This document shows, piece by piece, positions 1-11,729 of a stretch of DNA of 39,225 nt. Each line of letters begins with the position of its first letter. The first letter of the stretch is position 1. Source of the stretch: Antrodiella citrinella (lineage: Eukaryota; Basidiomycota; Agaricomycetes; Polyporales; Steccherinaceae); assembly GCA_004802725.1 (NCBI GenBank), contig SGPM01000263.1:1-39225 (forward strand). Reading direction: 5' to 3'. Made by a program: the position numbers and the translations under genes. The notes beneath the pieces are model-generated. The model had not been told where the DNA came from. It saw nothing but the letters and a program-made list of their open reading frames with translations, and did no database searches.

Positions 1-342
1 CTCCGACGAAACCGCGCATATCTTTCGGGAGATTGGGTCCGTATTTCTCCGGCAATGCACGCCATATCTGGCACGTGAAAGCTGACGTATTGTCTTTCGT
101 ATCGATTGCTTAATGCGGTGAGTATTTCCCTCAGAATTCGATAGTTATCAATTTTAGTCTCGATTTTAGTCTCGGGTTATATATCGTCTAGCGGATATTC
201 TGCCCTGCACGGAGTGTGTATAGGTTGGAGTTGAACATCGCCGTGACGTTCTGCCTTTCCTCGTCCTCTTCGTCGTTCTAACCAACTCAACAATTTCTTG
301 GACCTCGCATTCATTTTCATCTTACACAACATCAACTCTGAT
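1..342. other. No gene seen; presumed upstream region of the F-box gene
   Basis: I see no supported coding region here. A short tandem copy of the word TTTTAGTCTCG occurs around 152-175. The stretch probably holds the promoter and 5' UTR of the plus-strand F-box gene that follows. Confidence 0.4.
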
Positions 343-1737
343 ATGACAACTTGCGCTCGCACCGATCTACTACTTGAGAAAACAAACTATCCGCAAGTGT
401 CTCAAGTTCAAGTTGGAAATCTACTCCTTCATGCGTATCCGGGAGATACGAAGTTGCTGGCCAACAACGGATCTTATGATGGAGGAGTCAGATCAAAGTA
501 TGTATTAGTACCTTGTTGCTCATGAATGTTGATACTCATCCACACTAGCCAACCCGAACTTTCCAAGCCCCTGAGGCTGCCTGCAGAACTCGACGCTCTG
601 ATCATGTCATTCCTCTCAGCCGACCCCCGCTCTCTGAAAAACGCTGCGCTCACTTGTCGACCTTGGTTGGCAGCTGCCCGGCCTTACATATTCCGGCACG
701 TTCAAGTCGTCAGCCAAGGACAAATGGAACGACTCGTCTGCGCCAGCTGGTTCTCGCCTGTGATCTCCGAATGCATCCGGACCGTGCGCATTGGCGACCC
801 CACGACGTTCGACTTCATGCAAGACAACAGCGTCCTCGTCTTCATATTCTCGCTAGCCAACATGCCGATCCCGCTCCGGAACTTGTGCGCTCTGGAGATC
901 CACAACGTCGGGCAACTCTGGGACGCCAAGACGATTACGCAGCTGTCTCGTCTCTCCTCTGTCGTCAGTCTCACTTTTGGCAAATGCGCGTTCTCGGCGG
1001 ACGAGTTTTGTGCGATCGTGTTCTCGTTCCCGAACCTTTTGCATCTCAAGATCGAGTACTGTGGAAGCGTGTTTCTGGGACGTCTCAAGCATGCGGCTCT
1101 GCCCCGCCAATGTAACCCTGGTCTTATCTCGCTGTCTATTGACGACAAGTGTTGCCTGAAGGAGGGTCTGGAATCTCTGCTGGACTGTTTGCTCTCGTCG
1201 AGGTCTAGGTCTACGCTGCGCTCTGTCAAGTTCATGATCAGTCAAGACAGTGTTCAAGCCGTCGGGGAGTTCTTGTGGGCCTTGGGACCGCACGTGGAAA
1301 AACTGGACCTTGGCTTCTGGCTGCACGTCGATACGATTGCCCAGATATGTAGCAGTAAGTCCATGATATCACTTCTCGTCGGTTGATGTCCTGATTCGTT
1401 TCTTGCAGAGGCACTGCAATACGTTGATTTGCAGCACAACACCAACCTTCGCGAACTAACCCTCCACGACCCGTCGTTCCCGCTCGTCCAAGGTCTTCTG
1501 GCCCAAGTTAACGCGCCTCGCCTACATCAGATCGCCTTACGCTGGGCCCCTAAGGCGTTCGCGTGCGCCAACCGCGCCGTCCTAGCGAGTGTGCTTGCTA
1601 CGCCGAAGTTCCGGAGTGTCAGAAAGATGAAGTTCGTGTACGACGGGTCGTATGATGCGACGATGGAACCGCGGATGCGGAGTGCGTTCAAGGCGTTGGA
1701 CGAGCGGGGGATATTGCATGTGTCGTCTGCGGCATGA
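343..1737 (+). CDS. F-box domain protein
   Basis: Proposed exons are 343-497, 549-1354 and 1409-1737, giving 429 aa with all phases consistent. The first intron runs from GTATGT to CTAG and the second from GTAAGT to GCAG. After about 50 unremarkable residues comes LRLPAELDALIMSFL, then SADPRSLKNAALTCRPWLAA. This is the pattern of the basidiomycete F-box (LPxEL..I..fL..dp.sLk.c.lvCr.W), which binds Skp1 in SCF ubiquitin ligases. The rest has leucine-rich segments such as LRNLCALEIHNVGQLWDAK, as expected for a degenerate LRR-like substrate-binding part. Such F-box genes are numerous and fast evolving in Agaricomycetes, so the substrate cannot be named. The first exon and start are less certain than the rest, because the long exon is also open from 526. 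Confidence 0.75.
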
Positions 1738-2282
1738 TTGCATACTTTCGACCAAGGTGAGCGGTGTAGGAACTTGGAGATCTTGTGGTCCTGTTAATTC
1801 GGGTTTCGTGGCTGTTGTATAGATACAACCTATCCTATTTCTTGATTTGTACCTGTGGTAAATGCAACATTCTCCATACGTGTCACTACTACCATCGTTC
1901 AGTGACAGCGTATCGCTACTACTACTATACATGCGGTACCGACACTTACTATCACTGCGGTTGCACATATAGACAGATCGTAGGGCTCTCCCTATGCGAG
2001 TTTGTCGTCTCTGTCTTCCACCTCATCAACGTGTTTCATAACTGTGGTTTTGCAAGTCAGATTCGAGAGTAAATTGAGGTACTCGAGGAGGAAGGCCCTG
2101 CGGAGGCGCGTTTGGCGCCCGCAGTAGGACGCGGCGACCGCTGCACAGCCTGATTTCTTTAGACAGTGCCTCCGACAAAACAAAACACACAGCGGTCTCC
2201 AGGAATCAACGTATAAGTGCTTCCTGGATCTCGCTCAGCTACATACCACATTCTACATTTGTTATACCCGTTTGATTTCGTG
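1738..2282. other. Intergenic stretch, no gene seen
   Basis: This lies between the stop of the F-box gene and the start of the Tubby-like gene. Open frames here are short and of odd composition (Tyr/Cys-rich), with no family resemblance. A TAC-rich stretch near 1913-1930 is the only local oddity. It presumably holds the 3' end of the first gene and the promoter of the second. Confidence 0.4.
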
Positions 2283-4378
2283 ATGAGCTTGGATCAGAAC
2301 TTGTTTACGCTCACTGTTACGCCGCTTGCGGAGGACCCGAACGTCGTGGATCTCGTGGACCCGGCTGGGAATGCGCATTATAGGAAGCAGAGGGTGTCGG
2401 GGACGGTGTATAGGATCGATGTATACGGTGCGTTGACTGGTTATGGATCATGGAAAGTTATTGACGATCGTGTCATATCCTAGATCCGCATTCGGAGTCG
2501 TTGCTTGCGTCGGTCACTGCACCGAGCGCGACGAGTAAACACAAGACTATTGAGCTGCACAACCCGTCCAAGGTCGTAGAGTTGAAGTATACCGGCACAT
2601 TATCGTTCAAGTGGAAGTTTACTTGGGAAGTGTGAGTCGTTGTCCTTCTTCCTCAATTGACCCCCAGATTTACCGGATCGGTGCTAGACATGAGTTTGAG
2701 TGGAAGCGAGAAGAATGCTATATCCTCCGAAAACCAGATCCTGCAGTATTGGTCGCAGTCACGAAGGAACCTCCTGGTCGAATCAAGACGTCGAGTATTC
2801 AGGTCTTGGACTACAATCTCAACCGGTGTGCCACAACAGTTCTATATCACTCAGAGTTTCGCTGATTGAACGGATTCTGCTCCAGGTTCGACATCGACGA
2901 CCGCAAGGGCCTCGAGATCGTCATGCTGACCGCTCTTCTGACCTTTCACGATACCAGCGATGCCTATCACGGCGTCGCACCCACACCTCCACCTCAGTCA
3001 GCGCCCATACCCCCCTCATCCACCCGACCCCCCATGCCCATACCTGTACAATCAGACTCTAGCAGAGGCCCACCCATGCCACCTCCAGGTCCCGGCGAGC
3101 CACTTTCTACGATGTCGAACCTTGGCAACTCTTTGCCCAACAATGATCAGTTCCCTGCTGGTCCACCGCCAAACGTACCGCCGAAACCGGCGCCGAGGAT
3201 GGGGATCGAGCGGATCGCGGAGCTGCATATGATGAAGGCGATGCAGGGGGAGGGGGAGGCGAATGAGGTGGAAGTAGGTGTTGAGGGGACGATCAATGAT
3301 TATGCGCAGTATGCGGAGCAGCTTCTGAAGGTGCGTTTCTTATCCGCGGTATCACACGTTATTTACAAGTTGCTACTGTAGGACGATGCTATGCTGTTTG
3401 TGACGCTGCGGTCGATGTCCGCGCAGCAAGTCCCCAAAGTGCTCGCGGTAGTCGAGCAGACGAAACGGCTACGACACAAGTCCGGAATCGAGGAGACGGA
3501 TCCGTTGTTCCAATACGTCGTGTACGACACCGCGCAGCCCAAGGGACCGAAACGGATTAACCTTAACGACGCGCCAGCCAAGCAATCTTATACCCCACCG
3601 ACTAGTATCACGATTCATTTGAGCAAGATCGATATGCCAGAGTTGCAACCGAGGGTGGATCCCGCTGCTCCGGTCAGAGCTACTAGGCCTACACCACAGG
3701 CGCAGAATCCGGTGTCGTATATGCCACCACCGATGCCGCCGCGCGATAGTCGTGGAAGTAGTAGCTCTGGAAAGCCAAGAGAACGAGAGAGGGAGCGGGA
3801 AAGGGAAAGGGAAAGAGAGCGAGAGAGAGAAAAGGAAAAGGAAAGAGACAAGAAGAGCAGTGGGTTCGGGATTCTGGGCAGCATGGGCTTAGGAGGAAAG
3901 TCAGAATCGAAGCACAAGAAAGGTATGTCTCCATCCATTCTACCCAACGGGGTCCGACTCAACAGGGCATTCACCTAGCTTTTCGTTAGACTCCAGTATG
4001 TCTGCACCCTCGACGAACAGGCTCTCTCGACTGCCCTTATCCGCCCCCTCCCCCGGAGGCTCATCCTCATCGCTCATGCCCGCGCCGTCGCAGTCGTATT
4101 CACATGGGTCGCCGAGCTTACGACCGCATTCACCGTATGGACCACCACCGACAAGCCCATATGTGTCGCAGGCACCTGCGCCGCCGTGGGGCGCACCACC
4201 GGGACCACCGCCTGCGGGGTATTCTGCACCTCAGGGACCGCCGCCGGGGCACCCAGCGTATAGAGTCCCTGAAGCTGGTACTTTCTTGGGTGGGTTTGGC
4301 GGTGCACCACCTCCGCCTGGGCCTCCACCACAGCATCCTCAAGGTGGATATGGGGGTTATAGCCCAGGGTATATATAG
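2283..4378 (+). CDS. Tubby-C-like (DUF6593-like) domain protein with Arg-Glu and Pro-rich tail
   Basis: Six exons are proposed: 2283-2427, 2484-2631, 2688-2825, 2886-3330, 3382-3922 and 3990-4378 (601 aa, all phases consistent). Residues 1 to about 165 form a beta-rich domain: paired segments FTLTVTPLAEDPNVVDLVDP, HEFEWKREECYILRKPDP and ALLTFHDTSDAYHG read like the Tubby C-terminal/scramblase-like fold called DUF6593 in fungi. The assignment is from memory of the family and is tentative. A Pro-rich linker (about 175-260) follows, then an alpha-helical segment (EQLLKDDAMLFVTLRSMSA). A nearly pure Arg-Glu repeat lies at about 425-452, and the Pro/Gly/Tyr-rich tail ends in GGYGGYSPGYI. The third intron acceptor (2687) was chosen over an earlier CAG because it restores a continuous WEVHEFEWKREE block. 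The role is unknown; the tail suggests protein-protein or condensate-type interactions. The gene is convergent with uL23m. Confidence 0.75.
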
Positions 4379-4548
4379 ATGAAAACAGACTGATCTTGGT
4401 TGTTGGCATGTACAAATCAATGTAGAAAGTTACCACAATGCTGTATATCATGGACGTTTGAACCTTCTTTTTTCTTTCGAGCAGTCGCAATTGCAGAAAT
4501 TAGTGCTGACGGTATTAGATTGAAAGGGGTGAAGTAAGTATGGGCTCG
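4379..4548. other. Convergent 3' intergenic region
   Basis: About 170 bp separate the stops of the Tubby-like gene (+) and the uL23m gene (-). It should hold both 3' ends; no clear polyadenylation signal was singled out. Confidence 0.4.
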
Positions 4549-5433
4549 TTACACAATATGCTCGCCATTCGCTCTGGCTTCCTGTATACGAGTCTTCGTC
4601 TCCAGGATGATCCCCTCGCGAGCTGCTCTCTGCTCCGCGATACGCTGGAGAATGTTCCCTCTCTGCGCAGTCGCACCCGTACGCCATCGCCAGTCTCCGC
4701 TGCCCTTCCTCGTCATCCGCAACAGCATTCCCTGCTTCTCGGCCTGCATCTGCTCCAACCCGAAGTGCTCCTCCAACCAATTCTGCCTCTTCTCCCTCTC
4801 GCTCGCTTCCATATCCTCCACGGCCTGAGGGTAGTAGAACGGGTCTACAAGACCTACGACGGCACGTTTGTACGGTTTCCTCTTTGTACGGCCGCCACGT
4901 AGGTTGATAGGGAGGTAGTTGTCGGTACGGATATACGTCGTCTTGACGCCATACGCCGCAGACAAATACGAGCGAATGTCGGTTTTGGTGACAGACTGAG
5001 GGACACGGAATGTCGCTTCGTACGGGTTATACGGCTGCCCCTCGGGTGTGTGGTTGCGCATGAGGCGGAAGATGACGTTGGGCAGGAAAATCTTCTGCGC
5101 GACGACTTGCGCTTCGGCCTCGCCGGTGGGTGTCACGACGGTCTTGACACCGCGCACCCGCGACCGCCGCTCGTTCAGCTTCTCGAGCCATTGGGCTTCG
5201 GTCGGGCTCGTGCCGTCCTCGCCGACGAGCTCGGCTTTCGCGAGCTGGCGGTGGTAGCGAGCGTACTCGGAGGGCGTGAGGCCTTCGGGTGTGACGTCGG
5301 ATTGCTCAGGTGTGAGTGCGTCGTCGCGCTTTTGAGAGCGGCGCAGGCGGACGGCGCGAGGCGTGGAGGCCGTACGCGCAACGGCGGCGGCGTCGGGGAG
5401 CGTTGAGTAGAGTCGACGAAGAGTGGCCTGCAT
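4549..5433 (-). CDS. Mitochondrial large-subunit ribosomal protein uL23m
   Basis: A single intronless frame of 294 aa. The frame is open seven codons further to 5454, but the methionine at 5433 (MQATLRRLYST) gives a classic Arg/Ser/Thr-rich mitochondrial presequence and is preferred. The core, about residues 100-185 (KIFLPNVIFRLMRN, then a PYEATFRVPQSVTKTDIRSYL block and AAYGVKTTYIRTDNYLP), matches the uL23 fold. In that family two strands and a helix bind 23S-type rRNA near the exit tunnel, and the protein helps form the nascent-chain exit. A basic segment RGGRTKRKPYKRAVVGL follows, then a long charged C-terminal extension, common in fungal mitochondrial uL23. It shares a short divergent promoter (5434-5621) with the Dcr2-like gene. 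Confidence 0.9.
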   Translation of the reverse strand: MQATLRRLYSTLPDAAAVARTASTPRAVRLRRSQKRDDALTPEQSDVTPEGLTPSEYARYHRQLAKAELVGEDGTSPTEAQWLEKLNERRSRVRGVKTVVTPTGEAEAQVVAQKIFLPNVIFRLMRNHTPEGQPYNPYEATFRVPQSVTKTDIRSYLSAAYGVKTTYIRTDNYLPINLRGGRTKRKPYKRAVVGLVDPFYYPQAVEDMEASEREKRQNWLEEHFGLEQMQAEKQGMLLRMTRKGSGDWRWRTGATAQRGNILQRIAEQRAAREGIILETKTRIQEARANGEHIV

Positions 5434-5621
5434 GACGGTGAGGAAAACATCCAACAGAGAAACAGAAATTAACAGCTGTATATCGGGGCGTCTACTGTAT
5501 TGTATTGCGATAAGGACACATTGTATGCAAGTAACAAAAAGATTACAAGAGTGTTACTTACCGTTTGTATTGCCCGCAGTAAGTCCGTTAACCCGTGTCG
5601 CGCCTCTTGCCACCCGCCACT
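5434..5621. promoter_or_regulatory. Short divergent promoter between uL23m and the Dcr2-like gene
   Basis: These 188 bp separate two start codons on opposite strands, so the promoters of both genes must lie here or overlap the genes. No strong TATA box was seen on either strand, which fits constitutive housekeeping expression. Confidence 0.5.
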
Positions 5622-8139
5622 ATGGCGTCCTTCAATCTGTACCGGCTGGGTCGATTTCTGCGCTCAATATTCGCACCGGCGACAGCCATCATCGGATTTT
5701 CGTGTCTTCTTACTTTCATATTCATCCTGTACCAACCAACACCCGGTCCTGGCGCGAAACAACGTTTGGGATGGCAAGCTTGGGACATCATCTCCGATGT
5801 TCCACTACCGAGCGATAACATCGACTTGGGAACACCCACTATGGGGAACCCTGTCTCGGGAGGAGAGATCAGCGACCCAGGTATTGGACAGGTTGATTCC
5901 GGAGTGGATTGGTGGAATGTCTCAAGTCCGGACAACATGAACGACCAATTCGACCCAACTAGCCTGCCTCTGGACGTATGGGACCCGCTGATGCCCCACG
6001 ACACAGGATGTACGTACGAAATCCGTCTAGTTCTTAGAATGATAACGTGGAAGCTGAATATGCTGCAGTCTCAGAATTATATGTTACGAATTGCTGGATC
6101 GACCCTTTCTTTGCACCGTTTGCTACGACCGATTTCTGTGCTCCGAGTAGCACGAAAGAGCAGGATGCTATGAAAGGAAAATGGGTGCAGGTTGGACGGA
6201 ATTTGAATGTTCAAGGTTTCTCCTTTCATGTGAGTATCAAAAGATACCCCAAAGTCTCATTCTAATCCTCGTCCCTCAGCTGTTATACTACCGCCGCACT
6301 CGTCGTCTGGATGTTCCACTCATCACTGCACTGCGCGTTCTTCCCGAAGGCGACATTCCGTTCGACCCCTCTTCGTCTGCTGAAATATCCTCGACATGGC
6401 GCAAAGTGGATCACGCCGTCAGCCCACGGGGTCAGAAGTTGTTCCTATGGTACCGGGCGGACAAGAATTTGCAAGAGATGTCCAACGCTGAGAAGGGTCA
6501 ACTGATCACTGAGATCGACGTTACATACGGAGACGACAACCCTTGGTATGGGTTTGAGAGACTCGAGCGACCCGTTGCGCCCCGTGTTGAGATCACGAAG
6601 ATGGAAGCTGTTTGGCTCACAATCCGTAGAGGTGTCAAATGTGTGTCACGTTCTTTCTTCTTGATCATCGCATGTTCTGAATAACTATCCTTTCAGCACC
6701 GCCCCGAGCACCTCCATTACACTTCTCGCACGACGGAAGCTACAAGATCCTCCAAGTTGCAGATCTGCACTACTCTGTGTCGGCAGGTGTATGTCGTGAC
6801 ACCCCATTGTCACCATGCGTCGGCTCCGACAATATCACCAACTCTCTGCTCTCGCACATCCTTGACGTCGAGAAACCTGATCTGATCGTTTTTTCCGGCG
6901 ATCAGCTCAACGGTCAAGGAACCTCGTGGGACGTCAAATCTGTCCTTGCGAAGTTCGCACAGAGTGTCACTGAGAGAGGGATCCCCTGGGCTGCAGTGTT
7001 CGGAAATCACGATGATGAAGATGGAGAGTCTCGAGAACATCAGATACGATACATGCAGAACCTACCTTACTCTTTGGTTGAACCTGGCCCGAGGGACATT
7101 CACGGAGTTGGGAATTACTTGTTGAAAGTTTGGAGTGCGGATGCGTGAGTCGTTTCGAAATGATGTGACACAAGGTTACTCACCCGTACCTCAGGTCGAA
7201 AACACAACTTCTGACTTTGTACTTCCTCGATTCTGGAGCGTATGCGAAAAGCTGGTTTGAATTTTCCGGGATCGGTCATTCAACTGAGTACGATTGGATC
7301 CACTCAGACCAGATCAATTGGTTCTTAGAAGAGTCAGGTATGTTCACAGCTTCGCTTCTCTCTAGCTAGTTCATTCTTACATATCTGTCAACAGCCCGGA
7401 TTTCACCCATTGAGCGGCCTTTCACACCGGACGGGGTGAAAGACATGGGTGGTATATGGAAACGACAGTTCGTAGAACAAGTCACTCCCAACACTCATCG
7501 CTTAGCCAAACCGAACGCGATGATGTTCTTCCACATACCTCTGTAAGGCTTTTCATTCTCTTCCCTTTCGGTCACTCATACGCCATGTTATTTTGACAGG
7601 GAGGAATCATTCTCCGCAGCCGACGTAGACCCACGCACCGGCAAGCCGTTGGACTTCGGCGAACAACTCGAAGGCAACGGAAACTCCAAGAAGCAGGATG
7701 GGTTCTTCCATAAGGCGTTGTTACAGGCGATGGAATCGGACCATACGGCTAGAGGCACCGCTCGCGAGGTCAAGGTTGTTTCGAATGGCCATGATCACAG
7801 TAAGCCGGTCAACTGTTTGACTAGTTAACGTTCCCTCTGACATTTTTGATAGTCACGGATAAGTGTAGACGCATCAAGGGTATCTGGAACTGTTTCGGTG
7901 GTGGCGGGTATGTTTCTTCCATCTCATTCCTTCCTAGCCATCGTGCTAAGTCACGAAATCCCGGGTGTAGATCATACTCTGGGTACGGCAAGACAAGTTT
8001 CGATCGCCGTTTCCGCGTATACGACATCTCAGACTACGGCGAGACGATCCGCACGTACAAACGCACGGAACACGATGAGATTGTAGATGATATGACGTTG
8101 GTAGGCAAGGGGGCGCCACCGCCGTATGAGGGTACATAA
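5622..8139 (+). CDS. Dcr2-type calcineurin-like metallophosphoesterase, membrane anchored
   Basis: Nine exons: 5622-6009, 6069-6229, 6280-6640, 6697-7144, 7195-7337, 7395-7542, 7600-7799, 7853-7907 and 7971-8139 (690 aa, every phase fits). Residues about 16-38 (FAPATAIIGFSCLLTFIFIL) form an N-terminal transmembrane anchor. The N-terminal half carries the Dcr2 family region (KGKWVQVGRNLNVQ, LYYRRTRRLDVPLITALRVL). The catalytic domain starts near residue 319 with metal-binding motifs D326-L-H328, G371-D-Q, G405-N-H-D and G613-H-D-H, all present, so the enzyme should be active. In yeast, Dcr2 is a phosphatase linked to cell-cycle entry and to dephosphorylating Ire1 in the unfolded-protein response; the same role here is inference. 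The second exon acceptor at 6068 is a choice: an earlier AG at 6053 also keeps the frame. Confidence 0.9.
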
Positions 8140-8363
8140 AAAGCTGACCTTTGAGCTGATGCGCATTTTTACTTGTGTACAGTGTAGGATTAGAGATCGG
8201 TAATTGTATACATGGATATCTTAGATAGTAAGTTATGACTTTCATTCTCAATGCTCATCTCGGTCGTGTCGACACCTGAGAGATGTCACCGGGAATCAGA
8301 ACAGTTCAGATTTGCTACTCGTGAATGAGATAGAATACCAGATAGAACATTTATTGAAGATCT
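8140..8363. other. Convergent 3' intergenic region
   Basis: About 220 bp lie between the stops of the Dcr2-like gene (+) and coiled-coil paralogue A (-). No coding signal was seen. Confidence 0.4.
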
Positions 8364-10084
8364 TTACTTCAGTTTAGGTGCTTTGGCCTTCTTACCCGGA
8401 CCCGCTGCGCCGCCTCCATCACCGCGTTTCCGCTTTTGAGAATCGGAAGTGACTGTAGCTTTGCCATTCGCTACAGGCCGAGGAGGTTTAATCGACCTCT
8501 GGTTGTACTGAGCCACAAGCTCGTCGTACAATCGTGAGTTGAATCCAGAGAACTGCCAGACGAGGCACGAGAGTTTCGCTTTGCCCTCTCGGTACCGAGT
8601 TTGTACGACCTCGTGAGCGTATGTCTTCTCCAACGGGGTGAGGGAGGACTTGTTGGTCAAGCTCTTGCCGCGTATCTTGAGTAACGTCTGGGTGGCATCG
8701 GCATCATCGTTCTGGTATTTGAATCGGATGCGCGATGACATACCGTATGCGATATGAACTGCTCATCCGAAGCCTGCAGATCCCTGGCCTCAATACAACG
8801 GAACGTGCCTGCATAAAATATTTTCGCGCCTCCAACATAGAAGATTTCTCGCGCTTGACCAACGCCGAGGGTATCAAGCTCCGGATTGCGGCTCCATTGA
8901 GGCTTCATTCCCTTCTTCACGTGGCTTTCAGACGGTTCGTAGACTGAGTCTGGGATGACTATGTATGCTCGGTCCGGAGCTGCTTGGTTCCAGAAGATGT
9001 TGAGTGGACAGAATAAGAGTTCTTGGCATTTGCTGCGAAAAGTAGTCAACGATGGTGGACACCAGTGCGTTATGGAGCAAGGTGCAGCAATCACAAACCT
9101 TTGTTGTAGGAGAGTCTGTAAATGCAATATTTTGAACATGGAAAATACGAGAAAACATACCACGAACGCACCTTAGGGATGGCTGCTAGTGGATCCTTCG
9201 GACCCATCTTGAAGCAAGGGGTCAATGTGGACCAGTCAGGCAGTGCCAACGGTGCTGGCTTGAGCGCGTCATTATGGGACTCGTTTAAGTTCGACGCTTC
9301 ACGCTCTCTCTTCTCAGTCTGACGAGTGGCAGACTGAACGTTCATTGACAATCATATCGAATCAGGAAACTGATAAAAGGCCCTAGAATGAACTGAGCAC
9401 ACCTCCACCCTGTTTCGGCCCGCTTCCTCAATGTTAGCGATGATCTTGCCTCGCAGTCCAGTGATCTGATGTTCTAGCTCCAGGATCCTTGCGTCCTGAA
9501 CCACATCCAATGGGTCAGTCAAACGTCCACCGTCGTATCTCCCTGAGACCTACCTTCTCCGCGAACTGTTCGCGATACTCTTCCTTGATCGTCTTTACCT
9601 TCTTCTTGAGCTCAATCACTTTGCTGGCGGACTGGAGAACGCGGTGTCAAGATTATCGTCAGCTATGGATGAAGACAGACGTGCGTACTGGACACGTCTT
9701 CGTGTCACACCCGGCGTCACCGCTGTTGTCTTCATGGTTCGGGGATTTTCCCAGTTGTTCACCTGCGATCGATCACTCAATAGCCCGAAGACTCACATAT
9801 CAAGAAGACGACACACCTTTCAGCTGCTCGTTCTCCTGTAGGAGAGATGTGAGATATGAGACAGTCAATTAGAGTAAGTATATCGTATCCGAGTAAGATG
9901 ATGCTAACAAGCACAATCAATTGCAAGAGCATCCAATGGACAGCATGCGACATGGATTCGATAGGCACGAACTTACGGTTTCAACTGCTCGAAGCTGATC
10001 CCTGGTAGTCTTGAGCTTGTCGTTCAATAGCTTCACCAAGTCCCATACTTCCGACGCCGCAAGATCGTTCTCTGGTGACGCCAT
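8364..10084 (-). CDS. Coiled-coil protein with conserved C-terminal domain (paralogue A; DUF6697-like, tentative)
   Basis: Nine minus-strand exons: 9977-10084, 9817-9835, 9689-9762, 9554-9631, 9403-9495, 9172-9333, 9099-9115, 8744-9032 and 8364-8687 (387 aa, all phases consistent). An in-frame TGA lies just before the ATG at 10084. Residues 10-135 are heptad-rich coiled coil (VWDLVKLLNDKLKTTRDQLR; VIELKKKVKTIKEEYREQ). The C-terminal half (about 179-350) is a conserved globular domain including YIVIPDSVYEP, IFYAGTFRCIEARDL and KLSCLVWQFSGFNSRLYDEL. A Lys-rich tail could act in nuclear import. I do not recognise a function; the domain recalls the basidiomycete DUF6697 family, from memory only. 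It is clearly paralogous to the gene at 13286-15411: same layout, same YAGT motif, and a 17-nt microexon in the same place. The intron at 9033-9098 has a weak GTTTGT donor and is a multiple of three, so retention would also stay in frame. Confidence 0.75.
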
Positions 10085-11625
10085 GTACTTTCAGGAGAAG
10101 GTTCTCTAGTTGCCAAGCTATAGTTCCGGCGTAGGGGAGTGGAAAGTCTCTTAGAAAGTAGACATATTTTTGAAGTTCAAATCGGAGGATGATGAAGCTG
10201 TCAGTGTGAGACGAAAGACAACTTGAACATGTACTACGTTTACGTACATGTTCAGTTTTCAGGCAGGCGCGCGTCAACAGGGATGTACTAACTTACTGTA
10301 ACTCCGCACTACTCTTTCACTAACTACGATGTCGTTTAGAAGCACTTCTGGTTTTGCTGAAACGAAACAGTAAAAATGTTCTTTGGAATCCAATATGTGG
10401 CACAAGAACGAACATGATTGCATTTGAATGAGCAGTAAAGGTACCGATTCGTCAAATTTCTTTCGACGTCTCAAATCTAATTTTTGGTCAGGACATCGTA
10501 TTGTCAAACAAGCACCAAGCTACTTCAGTCTGAGACGAAAGATACCTATGATACTTTTGGTTTCCAGATTATGCCACCAGCTATCGCCTTCTCGACAAGT
10601 GGCGCTTCTGACGCATAGAGGACTTGTCACGGTGTATAGAAGACTGTCCTCTTCTGTGGTCTTCAGCGAGCAGATCGCATAGTCAGAAGAGTTTCCAATT
10701 GGACTCGTAGGAAGTATTCCTACAGTCGGGAGGCGTGATAGTCGGCAATGCGAGATCGTGGGCCCAAGGCCCAAGGAAGATATGCGAAGGTATGTTGTGA
10801 CATTTTGTGATTCTTCGCAGTATTCTACTCGGTCTTATAAGTGGTCCGTCACTGACACGATATCGTCCTATAGTCATATACCCCATTTAGCTCCAAAAAA
10901 AAAGTCGGCCCTCCAAAACAAACGGTCGGCTTGCCGTGGGGGCAGCCTTCTCCCAACGTGACGTGCTTGTAAATCACAACGACGAAGGTTGTGTGTTTTA
11001 TATGTTGTTATCGTTCTTATCTCTAACCTACACCAGACTCATCCTCGATGCACAATATGTCAGCATATTCACGTTCCCTCGGTGGTAGACTTACTGCGAT
11101 GGGTCCGCAGCAAGCTCGACTATTCAGCGAGGTTTGCCGCCAAGAAACGACGCAGAAAGATACACAGTCTGTCCGGGCACTTGCAGGGTTGCGGAACTCT
11201 TGGCCTCGCCCATTGATTGCCCAACAAATAAATACGTTCACACTGGGATTAGGGCTTCGTTACCGGAGAAACACATACTGGAGTACTAGTGCGTCACGGC
11301 ACAATATGTCCTTTAACGAGGCCGTGGCGTAGGATGTTACTTGGGACAGATGTCGAAGACTGGATGTCAGGCGAGTCTTATGCGTTTGTCGTAGATCAAT
11401 TGTTCTCACACCAGCATTGCAAAGCAGGGTCGTACTTGAACTCCAGGGTTCATAGCATAGACCATTGGATTCGAGTCTATACAATACATACAACCATCGT
11501 CAGTTCGCACTGTCGAACCACCAGGTCGTTGATTTGGCGAAGAACATCGATAACTGATGTGCCTCAGTATCGCTTTGCACGTTTCCATTAGAGACTTCGC
11601 AAAATCTAGACGTGAGTGTCTTCTA

Positions 11626-11639
11626 CCCCCCCCCCCCCC
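11626..11639. repeat. C14 homopolymer
   Basis: Fourteen consecutive C residues, about 90 bp upstream of the TATA box of the synthase gene. Runs like this are length-variable and often miscounted in sequencing. Confidence 0.9.
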
Positions 11640-11729
11640 AAGCGACTAACCGCATTCGGTTTCAGAGTAGTTCATGCCAAGTCCGCGGATTTCAAGACCA
11701 ACCATTGATTTCGACAAGTCCATTCTGCG

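Noticed and set aside
3615..3974. Minus-strand frame rich in Ser/Leu/Phe
   Set aside because: It is the complement of the Arg-Glu repeat of the Tubby-like gene; low-complexity DNA leaves several frames open.
4074..4490. Minus-strand frame of 138 codons
   Set aside because: It lies antisense to the Pro/Gly-rich last exon of the Tubby-like gene and has no protein features of its own.
11048..11332. Plus-strand frame of 94 codons upstream of the synthase
   Set aside because: No family resemblance and no splice support.
11400..11500. tRNA-like GATTCGAGTC word
   Set aside because: No matching acceptor, D-arm or anticodon arm could be folded around it on either strand.
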